A model generated the notes under the pieces. It was not told where the DNA came from, ran no database searches, and saw only the letters and a program-made list of their open reading frames with translations. From contig NC_044009.1 in NCBI RefSeq assembly GCF_900496995.4, forward strand, positions 45,221,505 through 45,285,504: a stretch of 64,000 bases of DNA, in the 5' to 3' direction. The translations under genes and the position numbers were made by a program. This stretch comes from Aquila chrysaetos chrysaetos. Taxonomy: Eukaryota > Chordata > Aves > Accipitriformes > Accipitridae. Below are positions 13,901 to 28,900 of the stretch, piece by piece; the stretch's first letter is position 1, and each line of letters starts with the position of its first letter.

Positions 13901-16900
13901 GCCTCCCTTCACTTCAGAAGAAATACACATTCATGTACTGTTTTGCAAATTCCCACAGGCTCCAGAAGGTCAACAAAACTAATACCAAACCTTATTTTCC
14001 ATTAAAACAGAGTTAATAAGAAAATAAGATTAAAGTTAACCAAAAAGCATTGTTAAGAAGCTGTTTACTGTATAGCTGATGCTTTCTGAAGAGTATTGGA
14101 AAATTATTTTAAAACATTTCTCTTAATACCTTGGTTGCATAAGTTGGTTTTTCTATTGCTTCATCCCCGATAAAGAAGTCTAAATCATCAACACCTTTCA
14201 AAACCCTCCTTTGTGCTTGATCGACCACTTTTGCTGATTCTTTGATAGCAATACCTTTAACAGAGAACAAACACAATAGCGTAGATCATATATCCTGCAC
14301 TAAAAAGGAGAAAACCCCAACATTCAAAAATAGGAACACAAGGTAATTGTATTCATCCTTTGTTTCAGGCATAAGCACAGAAGAGCTAAATAAAACACAG
14401 ATAATTTGAATTCCAATCATAGGTAAACAGAATTAGGATTTATAAAGTACAGACCCAAATACAGATTTAATTGTTAGACACTCAACATGCAATCAGGGAG
14501 ATAAAATATAAAAAGAATCAATAAGCTAGGGTATCCCTACAGATCTCATCTTATTCAAAAGTGTGCTAATCTTCTGCACACTCAGCTAATAAAAAAGAAG
14601 AATGCAGTCATAGAAGTCGTATAAAGAACAAGAAAGAAAACATGTTGCCATTATATAAACAGATGTTTTACTTCACTTGCACCAATTTGATTTCTGGACA
14701 TATTATGAAAGTGAGATATGGCACACAAAAGGGACTAAATAGCAACTAAGTAAGTAAATAACATGTACAAAAGAAGGCAGGAAGGAAGAAGTAGGAGAAA
14801 ACGTAAGGCATACAGAAAAAGAAAATCAGACAGAAATAAAAGGAGTATTTTTAAAAGGACAGAAATTTGTATGGCCACATGATGCACCTTTAGAAGCTTC
14901 AAAACAGATTTTCACAAAGCCTATGTTTAACTTCTCCCTTTAAATCCTACTCCTATCTTATCATTAAGAATAGGATGGAGAATTTCATTTAAGAAAGACT
15001 ATAAATCTCTTCCTTCACTTCAGGGAATAACTGGCAAAAGTTAAGAGCTTTATCTTGACAATTTATTCCTTCCAGGATAATTACTCATCATAAATAAAGA
15101 AGAAAATTTTTATCAGAAAAATACTGGCTAAGGCTAAACACACGATCAGTGATTAGATATCACAGGAACACAGATGTTCCCTTTTCTCATCTTTTGCATC
15201 AGCCTCCTGGCTACCAGGGTTGCAGCGCCAGCAATACCTGCTGTATTTTTTCAAGTCTTACTAATTGCCTTTAAATGCAATCCTTTACACAAACGACGAA
15301 ATTCATATATATAAGAAGCATTAATATCAGCCTCAATTATTCAAAGGATGTAATCCACAAGCTCTTTCAAAGGCAGAATTATTTTCACCTTCAGTAAGAA
15401 GTTCTGTTTGCTCACAACTAAGATTAAAAAAAGTGATGAAAACAGCTGCTGCAGCCTCAAGCCCACCGGACACGGGGCAGCACAGGTATCGCATTTGGAA
15501 ATCAATAGCATGCTAGGGTAAAGCACCGTTAGTTCACTGATGCTCCTCATAGTTCCCCCTTCTCTTCCCATAAAGAGCAACAAAAGCAGAGCTGTGCAGC
15601 CAGAGAAACTAAAAAGTTAAGCGTTGTGAAAGACTGAACAGGATTAAAACAGGAGACATTATTTTGAGCTCTTCAGGAAGAAAACTGAATCATACTGTAA
15701 CTTCTGTAGCAGCTTACAGGACAGCAGAGAGGAAGCAAAAGGCTGGAGGAAGCCAAATACCATGGGGGGGGGTAAATAGGAAGTAGAAGCTAAAATCGTG
15801 GGGAAGGAGATGTCGCAAGGCCAGCGTTTGCTGCAAGTGAAAACAAGAATCTTGCCGAATATTTTTCAAGTCATCATTACAGAGCTTACACATTTTGGGA
15901 AATTTTTCTGTCCAGATGGGTGTTATCTTCAAGAATTTTCAACTAAAATACTATTTCTTGTCAGAGGATTATAGAAACTTTCAAGTCAAAGTGGTTCCAC
16001 CCTGTTAAAAGCCTAAAACAAGAGCTCTCAATATTTTGCTGACCTTAACACTAGCCTGTTCAGTCCTGGTTTTGAAAGTCAGAAATGAGAAGGAAACAAC
16101 CTGAATCAAGCATCATATCCTGAAAACACAAATGGGAAAATAAATCTTGCTGAAACCAGAGCTAGGCTGAAGATGGGCAGCACTCCAGTGGTATCTCAGA
16201 GCACTTGCCTTTGGTTTGCTTGGCACGAGAATTAAGAGCTTTTAGAAAACAGAGGACATACTTGCATCAAATCAATTACTCAACCCATTTTTTCTTCTTT
16301 TAAAGGTAAAGAAAGGGCCACCTAACACGTAAACTAACAAAGATAAACTGAAATAGATGACAAATCAACAGTACTACTGCATAATGGAAAGAAGTTGACT
16401 CCTATTTTAACATACAGACAGAAAAAAAGGATTAAGTGAATAAAAATCAGGCAAAATTAATGATCTGCTAAGATCTAAAAAGCAGCCAGGGAAGAAAGCA
16501 GTGAACCCACATCTCTTCAAAAAATTGGCCCAATATATTCTTATTTACTTCATTTTTCAAGCAAGCATTTAGCATCTCTACAGAAGCATATTCAGAATAA
16601 ACTCAAGAACACAACATAAGGAGATAAAAATTTGTTAAGAGCAGGAGTGAATAAGATAAGCAGCAAGTGAACAAGGCAGAAGGAATGCTGCTCGAACCTG
16701 TTTTAACAGCAAACATTTTTCAGAGAATCAAATTGATAAAAATGCAACCACCATTGCTAGAAGTCAAAGGAGAAACCAAACCAATTTTTCCACTGGGGAT
16801 AATATTAAGGAAACTAAAGACACCAAAGTGTTTTGAAAAGATCCACAGTTTTTTGTAACATTTTACTTTGAAACTAGGTACTGCTATACTCTATTTTAAT

Positions 16901-19900
16901 TTCTCTAATGTAGATTACACCAGTACTATTTTATTTCATTTGAGGCTGAGGATTAATGCAAACTCATGCAGTTAGTGTAATTATCTAACTTGAATTACAC
17001 TACAAATGAGAAAAATGCCTTTTTCATTAAGAGAATTGCAGTCAAGGACCATTTCAGCTGTAGGAGCATCTAGACTAGAGTGTTTGTTTGTTTTTTTAAA
17101 TACACCACACTATATCAAAAAGCTGTCAAAAAATCTCATTTCCCCCCTTTCTCTTCTACTTTAATAGCAGCCCTGTTGTATAAATTTCTCTGCTTAATGA
17201 TCTGACAGGTCATTTCATTCCCAGAATTTGTTTAAAGCATCATGATATCTCTTCTCTTTTTTTGGAAGAAGAAAGTGATTTTAAAAATAAATAAACAAAA
17301 TCTGAAGATGTAGAAAAAGTATGTAAACTCCATCTATCTGAAATTAAATAAAATAACCATTTGCCCATTTTTAATTTAAATACTGCTACGAAGTTTAAAA
17401 AGCAATGTTAAGTTGTTTTCCAATGGTTCAGTAACTCTCTAAATCTAATTTTAAAACCAGTTTTTGCGTGAAAAACAAAACTGAGGAGTATATTTTATAT
17501 GCCACTAAGATAAATGAAATGAAGTTCTTTTGGAAAACTAAACAAATTAAGAGCTACATATTAGAAGCCAATATAGAAGAGATTGAAAGGATTCTCTCAC
17601 TTCTATGAAAACAGGAGAATGCATTAAGTGAATTAACCTTAGCTTTCCATGAAAATTGCTTTTTGAACCATGTTTTCTGGAAAAATTAACATAGAGCCTG
17701 AACTACCAAGTTTTATTTTACATTGACTGTGCTTAAGTATTATTAGTTCTAGCTCTTTTCCTGTGGCATTTACAAGGAAAACTGGGTGTACTAATTACTC
17801 CTTTTTACCAGGATGTAATACGTGATTACTTTGGCACAGATGAACAATGACAAAATGCAAAGTGGTGTAGGAGGTCAAAAGGTGAAGCATTTCTAAAGGA
17901 AGCTGAATGAGTTCCACTCTCTAGAGTAGAGCCATATCACTTTAACTGGGAGAAACAGTTCAGAACACAGGAAGCAAATAAATAAGCAATTTTACATGGG
18001 AAAAAAAAAATTAAATGTTTTCTTGTTCTATTTGCAAAACACAGTAAATTAACATAGCTGTAATAGTGAAAAATACCTGGCAAGTATAACGTTTTAAACC
18101 CTGAAAACAAACCATCCAATTTTTTTTTTTCTAGTTATAATCAACTAAAGTTTTACCTGATAAATCACTAATAGGGGAAGAACCTTCTAAAAAGTAAATA
18201 TAGTCATGCTACTGTATTTTAATATGTTTTCAATTTCCAACAAATTAACGACACTTCAAATATTAGTATACTATTTTAATGAATGTATCTTTCTAAATTA
18301 AGCATCCATAGCAAAACAGAACAGAACCATGGTATCACTCTGTCATCACTCAGGTTTTTTCAAGTTACTCGTTTTTAACTGCTTTTTTTACACAGCATGT
18401 TATAGAAACTCTTAAGTGTAACTTCAGCACTCATACACAAGTAACAAATACTTACATGAAGGAATAATGAACTGGGGTTCAGTATTACCGGCATATCCAA
18501 GCTTTGTATACCTATTGAGACAAAAAAGGTTATGTTATAAGATTTAATACTACAAATACCAAAGACATCTCCCTCTTTTAATGAATATACCTCTCTTCCC
18601 ATATCAAAAAGACCCACCGACTTTCCTTTAAAAAAAGCAAACAAAAAAAAAACCCAAACAAACAAAAAAAACCCTTAAAGAACTTCTCTTTTTTTAAAAA
18701 GATAAAACAATGCTCCCTACCACAAATCAAGCATCATTGTAACTTCTACTCAAGTAAAATTTTACTACAGAACACATAGTATGTAGTTCAATTTATCAAA
18801 GCTTAGGAGTGCAATTTAGAGTCAAAATAGTTCTCCCCTGCTCAGCAGTTAGCATTTCTATAGAAATATTTTCATATAAGTGTTAGTGGTAGAAGTGTTT
18901 TTGTAACTGCTATCTACAGGGGAAAAAATTCCCTTGCCCTCGGACTGCCAACCGGGCATGTGGCAGGGCTGGCCATCATTACTTCACAAGCATTTCTCAA
19001 GATGTACTATTGTAGGTGGCAGGTACTGACTTCTGATAATGACAGTGATAGCAAAAGAAATTCCATTTAACAAACAGAAAACAGTCTTGAAAATGTGTTT
19101 AATAAGACTAAGGAAAGCAAGAGGAGGAGAACTACACACCTTCACTCACCCAACTTCCAGAACGTACTATGGATATATACAGCATTTTCATTGTCATGAT
19201 GTAAGAAAACCTAAGAAATTACCAATGTGTTCATGAAAAATAACTACAAAACTCACAGTACCAAAACTATCCAGCTGCTAGAAATGTTGCTACAAAATAG
19301 TTAACAGCAGCATAGGCAAATTCTAAAACATGTAGACCAAACCACACACTACATTAAAGAGATACAGCCTATGCACAAGTTGTTAACACAGACATGACAA
19401 AGTTCTCATTTTCTTTATACAGTCAGACAGCTGTACTAACTAAATTAGCACCATCAGCAAAAGCATGAAACACTGTAGTAGCACCTCTAGAATTTCAGCA
19501 CTCTGATATAAACCTGAAAGATCTTAGGCGGTATAAGGCAGTACTAACTTTAACAATCCATAAATTTATGTCAATAACACAGCAAAATGCCTGGCAATAA
19601 ATATAGGAAGAGGGTGGTTTTTACAGGCTAGAAGAGGAGTGCTGCTGCAGTAGGTTTTGCTGTGATGCTACTGATGCAGCGGTTCACAAGTTGCTCACAT
19701 GTCCGCTAACGCCTACACAATTTCTATCGCTGACATTAATTACACACATTAGTGCTGGGCCAAGAGAAACGTATCCTCAAAAGGAAGGTATATTTCTCTC
19801 TAAATAACAAAGCAGTCAGCACAGGACCTCATCTAACACCAAAAATACTTCTCTTGCAAAGCATTTTTGAAGCTGTAAATCTGATCTTGTCTGTAACACA

Positions 19901-22900
19901 CTGTAGCAGTTGACAGTAACCATACAAAAAAAAACTTGACTTCATGTTGATCAACAGGAATGTTTACTGAAAAAGAAAGCTTCACAGGCAAAGTAAGATA
20001 AATATGGAAAAAAGAAACTAAATATGAGAAAGAAATCCACACATCATGAAGAGATCAGCATTATGCACTGTATGTGCCTGAACTGAGGACACGCAACTCT
20101 GATTCTGCAGACTCAAGCTACAAGGGTTTTTTTATTTTCTTCTTAAATAGTTCCTAAAAGAAATATCAAAAATTCCACAAACTGGTGCTTCTATAACCTG
20201 TCATGCAGAATAAAACTGTTCACTGTATCTATATTGTTTTAAGAGGCTTTTAGTGCCACAAGAAAATTACTAAGAAAACCAGCAAGTACTGACTCACTCC
20301 CTCTACTCCCTCTACCTTCCCCTGCAAATCAGGAACTGTGGCACGTAGATTTTAAAGCTAAATCTACACAGGAACTTCAGAGCCCGAAGGCTACATAAAC
20401 CTACAACTAGATCAGAAGTGCCTTAACAAGCAAAAAAGTTAAAACTGTTTGATTATGAAACTCAGTATTTCAAAGAAAACAAAAGCTAAACTGTTGCACA
20501 TAACAGGCTGCTTAGCTGCTTGTGGTGTGGGAGACTGCCCAGCACACACACGCAGCCAGCAGACTGAAACAAAAACAGTCAAATGAAAGATGCATTTTAC
20601 ATAAAAAGACCATATTCAGACATAAAATCAGCATATATAAAAATACTGTGGCCTACTCAGCAAGAAGTTTCCTGAGTCATGAAAAAAAAAAAAAAAGTCA
20701 CATTTTTAGGCTTCCAAAAAAGGGGGGGGAACCCCACATGGCTTCTGGTCTCTGAATATTAAAGTATTATATCAGCAAGTCTGCAATGTAGTCTCCAACA
20801 CAATGCTTCACATCTCTAGTGTACCAAGACCTCCTTGCCACACTCTCCCTTCTGCATCAGGAATGCCACCACTGCTTGCCCATTGGTCAGTTAAAATGGA
20901 GTTTAAAAATGTGATAGGTGAGACAAAAAAGTAAGTTAAAAAATGAATAAAAGTTGATAAAAACCGTCAGTTCTCCAAATGCACAATCTAATAACAGTAG
21001 GGTTTTTTAAAAATTAACTTTTGCAAAGGTGAGGCTTTATTCAGACTGATCAGATCTATTCTACCATTGTCACTTGAAGCAAATATTTAAGTCACACACG
21101 AAAAAAACGATACCGTGGGCAAGCTAGATTTCACAAGTATACAGTTTCCACAAGCAGTTCATACAGGGCAAAGCATGTCTGACTAATGTATGATTCACAG
21201 GGGAACGAGGCACACCCTGTCTTCTTCAGAGCAGCAATCACTGCCACTACAGGAAAAAATCCTGATATTAAAGATATCATAAGGCAGTACTAATACTGGA
21301 TCACAGTTTTCCACTAAATCACAGCTTGTCTTGCTTGCTAGATAGCACTGAAGAGTGGCAGGAGGGACTTCCATGGAGACAGGCAGGCACGTGTCATTTA
21401 ATGAGACATGAACTCAGCTTTCCCACACTGAATTTGGGGCACTCAGCAGTAAGAGAGCAAGGCACTGCACAAATGGGTATAAAAGTATAAGCAGATTTCT
21501 ATTAAAATCTGTAACACAGAACTGATTTACAAAATCCCAAAGGTGAAAACCTGAATTCAACCTTGATCATTCAGATGTTTTCCTTTATTTCTCCACATTC
21601 AGCTACCTGAAGTGTTTCTGTAAGCCTATTAGCTCATTTAAGTAGAAAAGGAGAAAAAAAACACCCAAAAAACAAGCATGGCAAAAAATTTTGTTGGATA
21701 ACCAGGACCTTCAGATTTACTTTAGAATATAAGCTACAAAGTATCCAAAAGCAGTCCATAGAGTCTCAATAAATGTGTGCATATAGGTATATAGAGAACC
21801 ATATACATACCCCCCCATACTATCTATCAATATACATATATATGGTGCTGGTATTCCCCAGTGACTTCCCCGCAACTTCTTCAAAAGGCAATGGGGTCTC
21901 ACACACCATCCTCTGGCCTATGCAGATGTAACGATGTGACAAACAAAACACGATTTTTTTTGTAGGGGCCATTCATACCACAAATGGGGCGGCGGGAGCA
22001 ACTAATGAAGGTTCCTTCTAAGATAACTCTACTAATCCACATGTCAACTATCAATGGAGAAATATCTCTAGTGTCACACCCTCAAACTCACACCCTGAAA
22101 TTGCAAAGTGGCTGCGCACTGATCTGCCCGAAACATCTCGGGAAGGACAGCCAAAAGGCCTTCCACAATGTTCTCAACTGCACTAATGGGATTTCTTGTA
22201 TGTGCTCTCTCACCTAGAATAGATGTTTCTGAGGCTATGACATGAAAGCAATGTCACTTGAAGGTTATTTACGTACTAGTCATGCAGACAATTTTAAAGC
22301 CAAAAGGAAACAGCACTTAGGATAAGAACTTCTAATGAGAATGTCATTAACAGAACCCCGCCTGCAAACCACAAACCATGACCATGCGCCTTTGCTCTAC
22401 TTCTTTCCTGTCCACAACAGATGTCATTCTGTACATATTCTCCCAAGTTATACACCCTAGTTCTAGCACAACTGCAATTTTAACGAAAGGGTGACGAATA
22501 GGGGGACGACTGTTTCACGGGCAATCCATTTGTTTAGGTGCTCTGAGAAGTACAACAGAAATGGGATGGCCCAACACGAGTTGTATCCTTGTAATTGTGC
22601 TGACAGATCCATGCAAAGACACGAGTTAGCCAAGCACAAACAGAGAAAAGCACTAGAGGACAAATGTCACCTCATCTTCAACTTCTGTAGGGCAAATTCA
22701 GGTTACAGCCTACCCCTCAGCTACTCCTAATGACCTGGACTAAAAGCAATTTCATGCATAGGACACTTTTTTTTAAATGTACACACAAACAGGAATAAGA
22801 TGTACCTCCAACACTGGCCCCACTGGAAAGACGCACTGCAACTTTAAAAGCAAACATACAAAGAAGAACCACTTTTCTGTGGGGAGAGAAGAGTTATGGG

Positions 22901-25900
22901 AGTGGGAGTAACAAACCTGAAACTCTCTGGAAAGAAAGTCAGGACTACACTGAAATCAAAATGGTCTCTTTCTGGTTTACTTTCAAGGTGCATAAAGTTA
23001 AAAACCCAAATATATATGTAGAGGGATATTTTTTTCAGGGGGCTTTTTTTGTCATTTTTGCTCATCCAACTGCTGTCTCTTCATGACCGTTCTGAATTAC
23101 TGTATATCATCTGAGCCACAGCAATGCTGTGCAAGCTCTCACTCAAAATGCAACACATCCATTGCCTTGTATCTTACCTTGCAGATGCAATGGGCTTCCC
23201 AAATACAATAACCTGTACAGCATACATGTTAGCTTGTGTGTGTTAAGTCCTAAAATTCTGCTTTGGCACATACCACAGCCTGTGCACCAAGCCCAGCAAG
23301 GTTTCTCTAACTAAACACACCTCTGCATAAGTCCTATCTATGCAGAACCCATTCAAGGGGTCATGCTCCAAGCAGGTCTAACATTCAGTGATGAGATTAG
23401 GCTTTACAAAGTTAAACTGCATTTATTCTTAGAAGTAAACTGATGCTGCCTTTTTGCAAGGTGCCACACTTGCCCAGGCAGCAGGAGATCTGCAGTCCGT
23501 ATTCTCTTCCATCCAAATGGGTTTAGAGCCAATCTCCTGTATTCCGTAAGAGCCTCTTGCCATTTGCTTATAAACTCTCCTGAGGCAAGAGTGCTTTGCA
23601 TTTCTTTCCTGAAACCATGTGGAAAAGACTCCAAGAAACGAGGGCCAAAGACAAAAAGCAAGCTCATTACCCAGTAACCAGAACACACATCTTAAAAGAG
23701 GTACGATTAGAGTTTAGATCCCTACTCCAAAGACTGCTTAATTATTTTATTCCATGACCGTACAGGCATGGATGTAGATACATTAAAGACATGCTATGTA
23801 CTGCTTCCTGGAAGAAATTCTGAGTTTTCCAAGTGATATTGTGCCAAGAGGAGTCAAAAATTATCACCACACATTAACAGCTGCACACAATGGCACACCG
23901 GCCATTTAAAAGAAACAGTAACAGTTGAGTGGTTTAAAAGAAGTAATTCCTGCTAATTTCTGAATGCAATACTGATACCAGAGCCCAGGAGTTTCAGGCC
24001 TGGAAATCATTATTTGATTAAACTATTTTCCTACAGTTTGAAATCAGATGCCCATGACGTGGAAATTTTAAATGCACCCTGGCATTTCTGTTGTCTTCCT
24101 TAGACAATTCCCACTCACACTAGCGTCTCCAAATCCTGTGCTGAGCAGCCAAATGCACCAACCTGGATTTCATTCCACAGCTTTCTGAAGCTCCTTCATG
24201 GGTCTAACCCAAAGAATTCAACTGAGAAAAAGGCTGCATGGGGCCATTTCTTCAGAACAACCAAGAGCAAAGAGAAACTCCAGAAACAGAGGCCTCAATT
24301 ATGTAAAACAAAGAATAGTGAAGAATCTTATTAAGTCTGTTGCCTTTGCGCATCAATCGCCTTCATTTGCATGGTCTGCAAACCATCTCGCCATTTAAAT
24401 CCAATCTCATAACCTCATTTCTCTCAAGACAACACAGCAGTGTATTCTCCATATATACTACTTGGACACCAGCAAGGACTGTTACAATATTTGTAAGTGA
24501 ATCTGCTTGCTAAAATAAACTTTATCTATGCAGATCTCCTCCATCATAGCTTGACACTTTGCTACATAACAAGTTTTACAGAGAAACAGTTAAAATGATT
24601 GCACAAAAGAGTACTTCTCTTTAATATTTCCATTTATGACATTTCAAGCATTACTTATAAATTACTAAGTAACTAACATTATTATGAATGGCTCAAGATA
24701 AGAGATACAAAACCAAGAAAGGTTATTTTACAATTTCACAATTTCACAGTTTCACAGCAGGCGCCTGTGTGAAGGCATGCAAGGTAATGCAGATGCAACT
24801 TAAGTTCATTGAAGCATGTAAATTTTTTGTTACAGGTGTGCATACAGCAGCAAAATTCATTGCTGGCTAAGCTACCATAACTCTAGGAAAATTGTAATTA
24901 AGTGAGCAGGTTGTAGAAGGCACTACAGAGAAGCTCAGAAAGTGGGAAGATTCTAAGGAGGACACACACATGTGGTAATATATTCAAAAGGACATGAAAT
25001 AAATCAAATGGGAAAAACTTCAAGTTTTTAAACAGAATGGAAAGGGATTCTGCTCTTCAATTCCCAGCTCCTTACAGATGGTCTGTCCATCAAATGCTTC
25101 ATCAAAAAGCACTTAATATCCTTTCCTGTTTTAACTGAATAAATTCTACATAGACAGAATTTATAAGATACATACAGTGGTTTTACTGTCTGATGTCTTA
25201 AGATAATAAAACTGCTTTAAAAAGAAGTGGAAAACTTCTGAAAGATGGATCAGCCCTTAGTCTTCACACAGAGCCTCATGCTACTGAAAATCTGAACAGA
25301 CCTTTGTTTTTATTTGTTGCTTTTCTTCTATAATCTTTCTTGTACAACGGATGAGACTGAAAAGCCTAGGGAGTATTTACTTTTCAAATCCCCATAAAGC
25401 GAAATAATAAGAAAATGGTGAGAGGAAAGCCATCCTGCCCCTTTAAAAAAGGTCCCAGCTCTAGCATCAGGTGCAAACTGGTTAAGCAGCAGCAGAAGTC
25501 CCCAAAGGAACTGATTATATTAGGAAAATGGGACTTGTATTAATAAATTAGTTTACTATCTCTTTTCAAACGTCCTTGATAAAACATAAGATAGCAAAAG
25601 ACTTTGAAATGAGTCATGCTTTTCATATTTTTCTATCTTTAGCTAATATATATATTACCTTTTACCCATCACTAGTTTGCATTTTTAAATAGCAACTGCT
25701 TCTGTCAAGTTTTAAAACACTTGTTGATCAAAAATGTTTTAAGTCATCAATAGTGAAAGCCAAAGAATTAGCTCTATAAATGGAAAAAGCACACGAGATT
25801 AGAAGTGGTCTCAGATGAAGAATCTTGTTAAACTGTAGATGAAACACGTGAAGGGATAGTAAAAAGCAAATATTTCAATGACATACGGGACCCCTAGACA

Positions 25901-28900
25901 CCAGAGATGTTACAAATCTGGCAGTCTGCAACCTTGGCCTTGGAAATAACTGCATTACTATGTATCTGAAACTATTTTCTTACAATATTTCCCCCGAAAA
26001 ATATCAGTCCACTCCAACAAGAACTTTCACCTTGACAACAAATACTTCTTTGCCACATACTATAACTGTCACAGTAAAACAAACCATAAGCAGACTGAAG
26101 TGCCATGCAATTTGAAAAATGAGCTCAAAAGCAGCTTGGAAGACAAATGCTTCTAACATTTATTTCCCAAATAGGGAAAAAAAGCCCTCTATAAAAAGTT
26201 AACTTATCTTTAAAAGTATCTATATTGTTCTCTAGAATATTTATCCAGTGCTGCTTTTTATCAGCAGCTACATCTACAACTCAAAGCACAGACATGACTG
26301 TAATGCTTGCTACTAAAATCTAGCTAAAATGGGTGGCAAAAAAACGCAAAGTCATGGTCACAAATAGCCAGACCAGAAGCCTCCAAGTGCGTGACTAAGA
26401 GGAACATAGAGGCAATAGCAGCCTCTGCTACACAGCATTCAGAATAAATTAACACGCATTGTAATAACAGTCGCCAAGTGACAGTTTTTACACCAGTCTG
26501 GAGAACAGAGGAAGCTACCACATTGTGCAGCTTCTAATTTTACTAACATCTGGATGGAGTAGAAGAGACTCTACTTTCAAATTTGCTCTATGTTTACTTG
26601 CATCAAAACTTTCAAAAAATAAATAAATAAACAGCAGCACTGATAGCTTTACTCTGGTAAAGTTCTCTTCTCCTATAAGTAAACAGGAAGATAAGATGCA
26701 TTTATTACCAAAAGACTCTAGCATATGATTGAGTCATGAAAAGCGTACTTAAACAATTAAACACAGGCTGGTTTTCAAGACTAACAAAATCCAGTTCAGG
26801 CATCCTGATTAAATTACCATCTAAATTTGTAATCCTAGTCAATTTTGTATTTGTAAAATCCATTTCAAATATTTAATGCTGACGTACTTTAACACAGAAA
26901 ATAAAGTTAGCCTTCCTTTGACTACATCTTCCTCAAAGTAAGAAGAGCAAACAGCTTTGGATATTATCTTTGTATAATGAAAAGTAGTTTGTGTTGGCAA
27001 AAGCAGAATGCTCTCTTTTTACTTACTGCTTCCTTTGAGACTTCTAGACTAATTCCTTTTAACAAGTGTCTTAACAGCGCCTCTGTGTTACACCACACCC
27101 ACACAATACTAACCTACACTGCTAGGTTTTTTTAATAAATTAAATATAAATTTTTATGCAAGTTTTCTGAGCATTTTCCACATCCTGACTACTCCATGTG
27201 ATATTTCCAAATAATGAGAAAAGAATGCCCCAAAAGTTTGGAAGTCTGCATGACTAATTATTTAATAGTATAAATTACTTATTATGAGGGGGAGATTAAT
27301 CTGGCAACCTTCTACATCATTTGCCCAAAATAAGGTGAACATTGCACAGACATTTAACAGGAAGAAAAAACCCAGGAGAATAGATTAACTATACATACAT
27401 TTCAACAGATAAAACAAGGAGGGATCAATTGAATCAACAAATACATAATTTCCAAATAAACAAAATCTTTCACTTGAAGAAATGAAATAGGCAAAATCTG
27501 AGTCATATGATGCAGAGCCATAGCTGATATAAACGTGACTTAACTTGGAAGTTTTTCCAAACAAATGCAATACAGTGGCTAAAACTAAGTTATTCCACAT
27601 TAAAAAAGTTGAGCGTTTGCCCTTACTATTTGCACAATTTCAGCACTTGAGAGCTCCAGCTCTGAACCAATAGCTAGTATGCTATCGTCCCGACCACACC
27701 AATCTGAGCAGAGGGTAAGACGAAACCGAATAGACAGAGCATGGACAGGAGAGAAGGAGCACGCAGCAGGCACTGCAGGAGACTCTCAGCACACTTCCAA
27801 TCTGTCCAGCGCACTGGTTACCACTCCAGCAGTTCAGTAGGTAACCAAATGTCTTCCATCAAGAGCAGGCTTGCATTAAAACACCAGTTTATTTATTTAT
27901 CATTTTACACCATGTTTCTAATAAAAGACAGCTTCCAATTAGAAACAGTTGTCTTGTAGAAAAAAATGCCCCACAAAGCTGTGGACAATACCATACCACT
28001 GAATTTTGTTTAGTATAAAAAGCAGGTCTCATTTAATAAGATCACAGAGATTTTGAAGTCTGACTACAAATATGCAAGCAGTCATGTTGTGAAAGCTCTT
28101 GCAGATGATAAACAGCATGATAAATCTAAGGCAAGTCATGACAAATAAAATGCTAATACTGAAAAAATAGGTAACAGACACTGCATCAACTAAAGAATTA
28201 AAATTTGGATTCATTCATTGATAGCAGGGTACAATCAAAATAAAGTATCAACAGACAACCTCCTGTCTGCATCTTGCTCTCTACAGACTGAGCATGCCAA
28301 AACACATCCTGTGCACAGCTGCAACCACTTGCAATGACCACAAGAGAATAATAAAGAGAAAAAGGAAACACCAGGGGAAAAAAAAAGAAAAAAAAAAACC
28401 AAACCTAAATTTATCCAGAGTTTTTCCATGTCTAGTCTTAAAAATGCAAACTCACAATCTGAACAAAAAGAGAAAAAATTTAATTATGTTATACCCTACA
28501 TTAAGTCAGTGGATGAAATGATGACTTTTTCCATTTTGGATACAATCCTCCTTGACAACTGATTTAAAAAAAAAAAAAAAAAAAAGCAATATATCAGCAC
28601 TAGCACTTGGAAAGGTCAGATGCTTCATCTTGATGGTTAAAATAATCCTGCTATGGACACTAACAAGTTCGCAGTTAAATTGGTATTTTTAAGCATCTAC
28701 CCAAGGATGATTTTTGTTAGATTGGTACACCTAAATATATTTTAGTTCAGTGACTAAAACTAAAAAATTAAAGCAATAGAGGTTCCTTTTCCTACACAGA
28801 GCAGAAAAGAACTCGTGAATTTCATTAGGGACAAACTGAAATATGTTTTTCATTATTTTACCTTTGAATTTAATGTTTTCTCCTTAAAGTCTTTAAATTA

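Larger units (their letters stand above)
4943..14129 (-). other. ACTR3 introns 3-11
   Basis: Intron spans in transcript order are: intron 3 13569-14129, intron 4 11886-13457, intron 5 11238-11789, intron 6 9964-11129, intron 7 9090-9819, intron 8 8098-8915, intron 9 7534-8004, intron 10 5431-7407 and intron 11 4943-5346. All are GT-AG and AT-rich. Apart from the CR1 pieces and homopolymer tracts listed separately, I see no embedded gene. Confidence 0.9.

Noticed and set aside
23404-23688. A 94-codon minus-strand frame in ACTR3 intron 1 that looks protein-like
   Set aside because: Two overlapping frames in the same place look equally protein-like, there is no known family, and no splice context. 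I could not support it as a gene or pseudogene.
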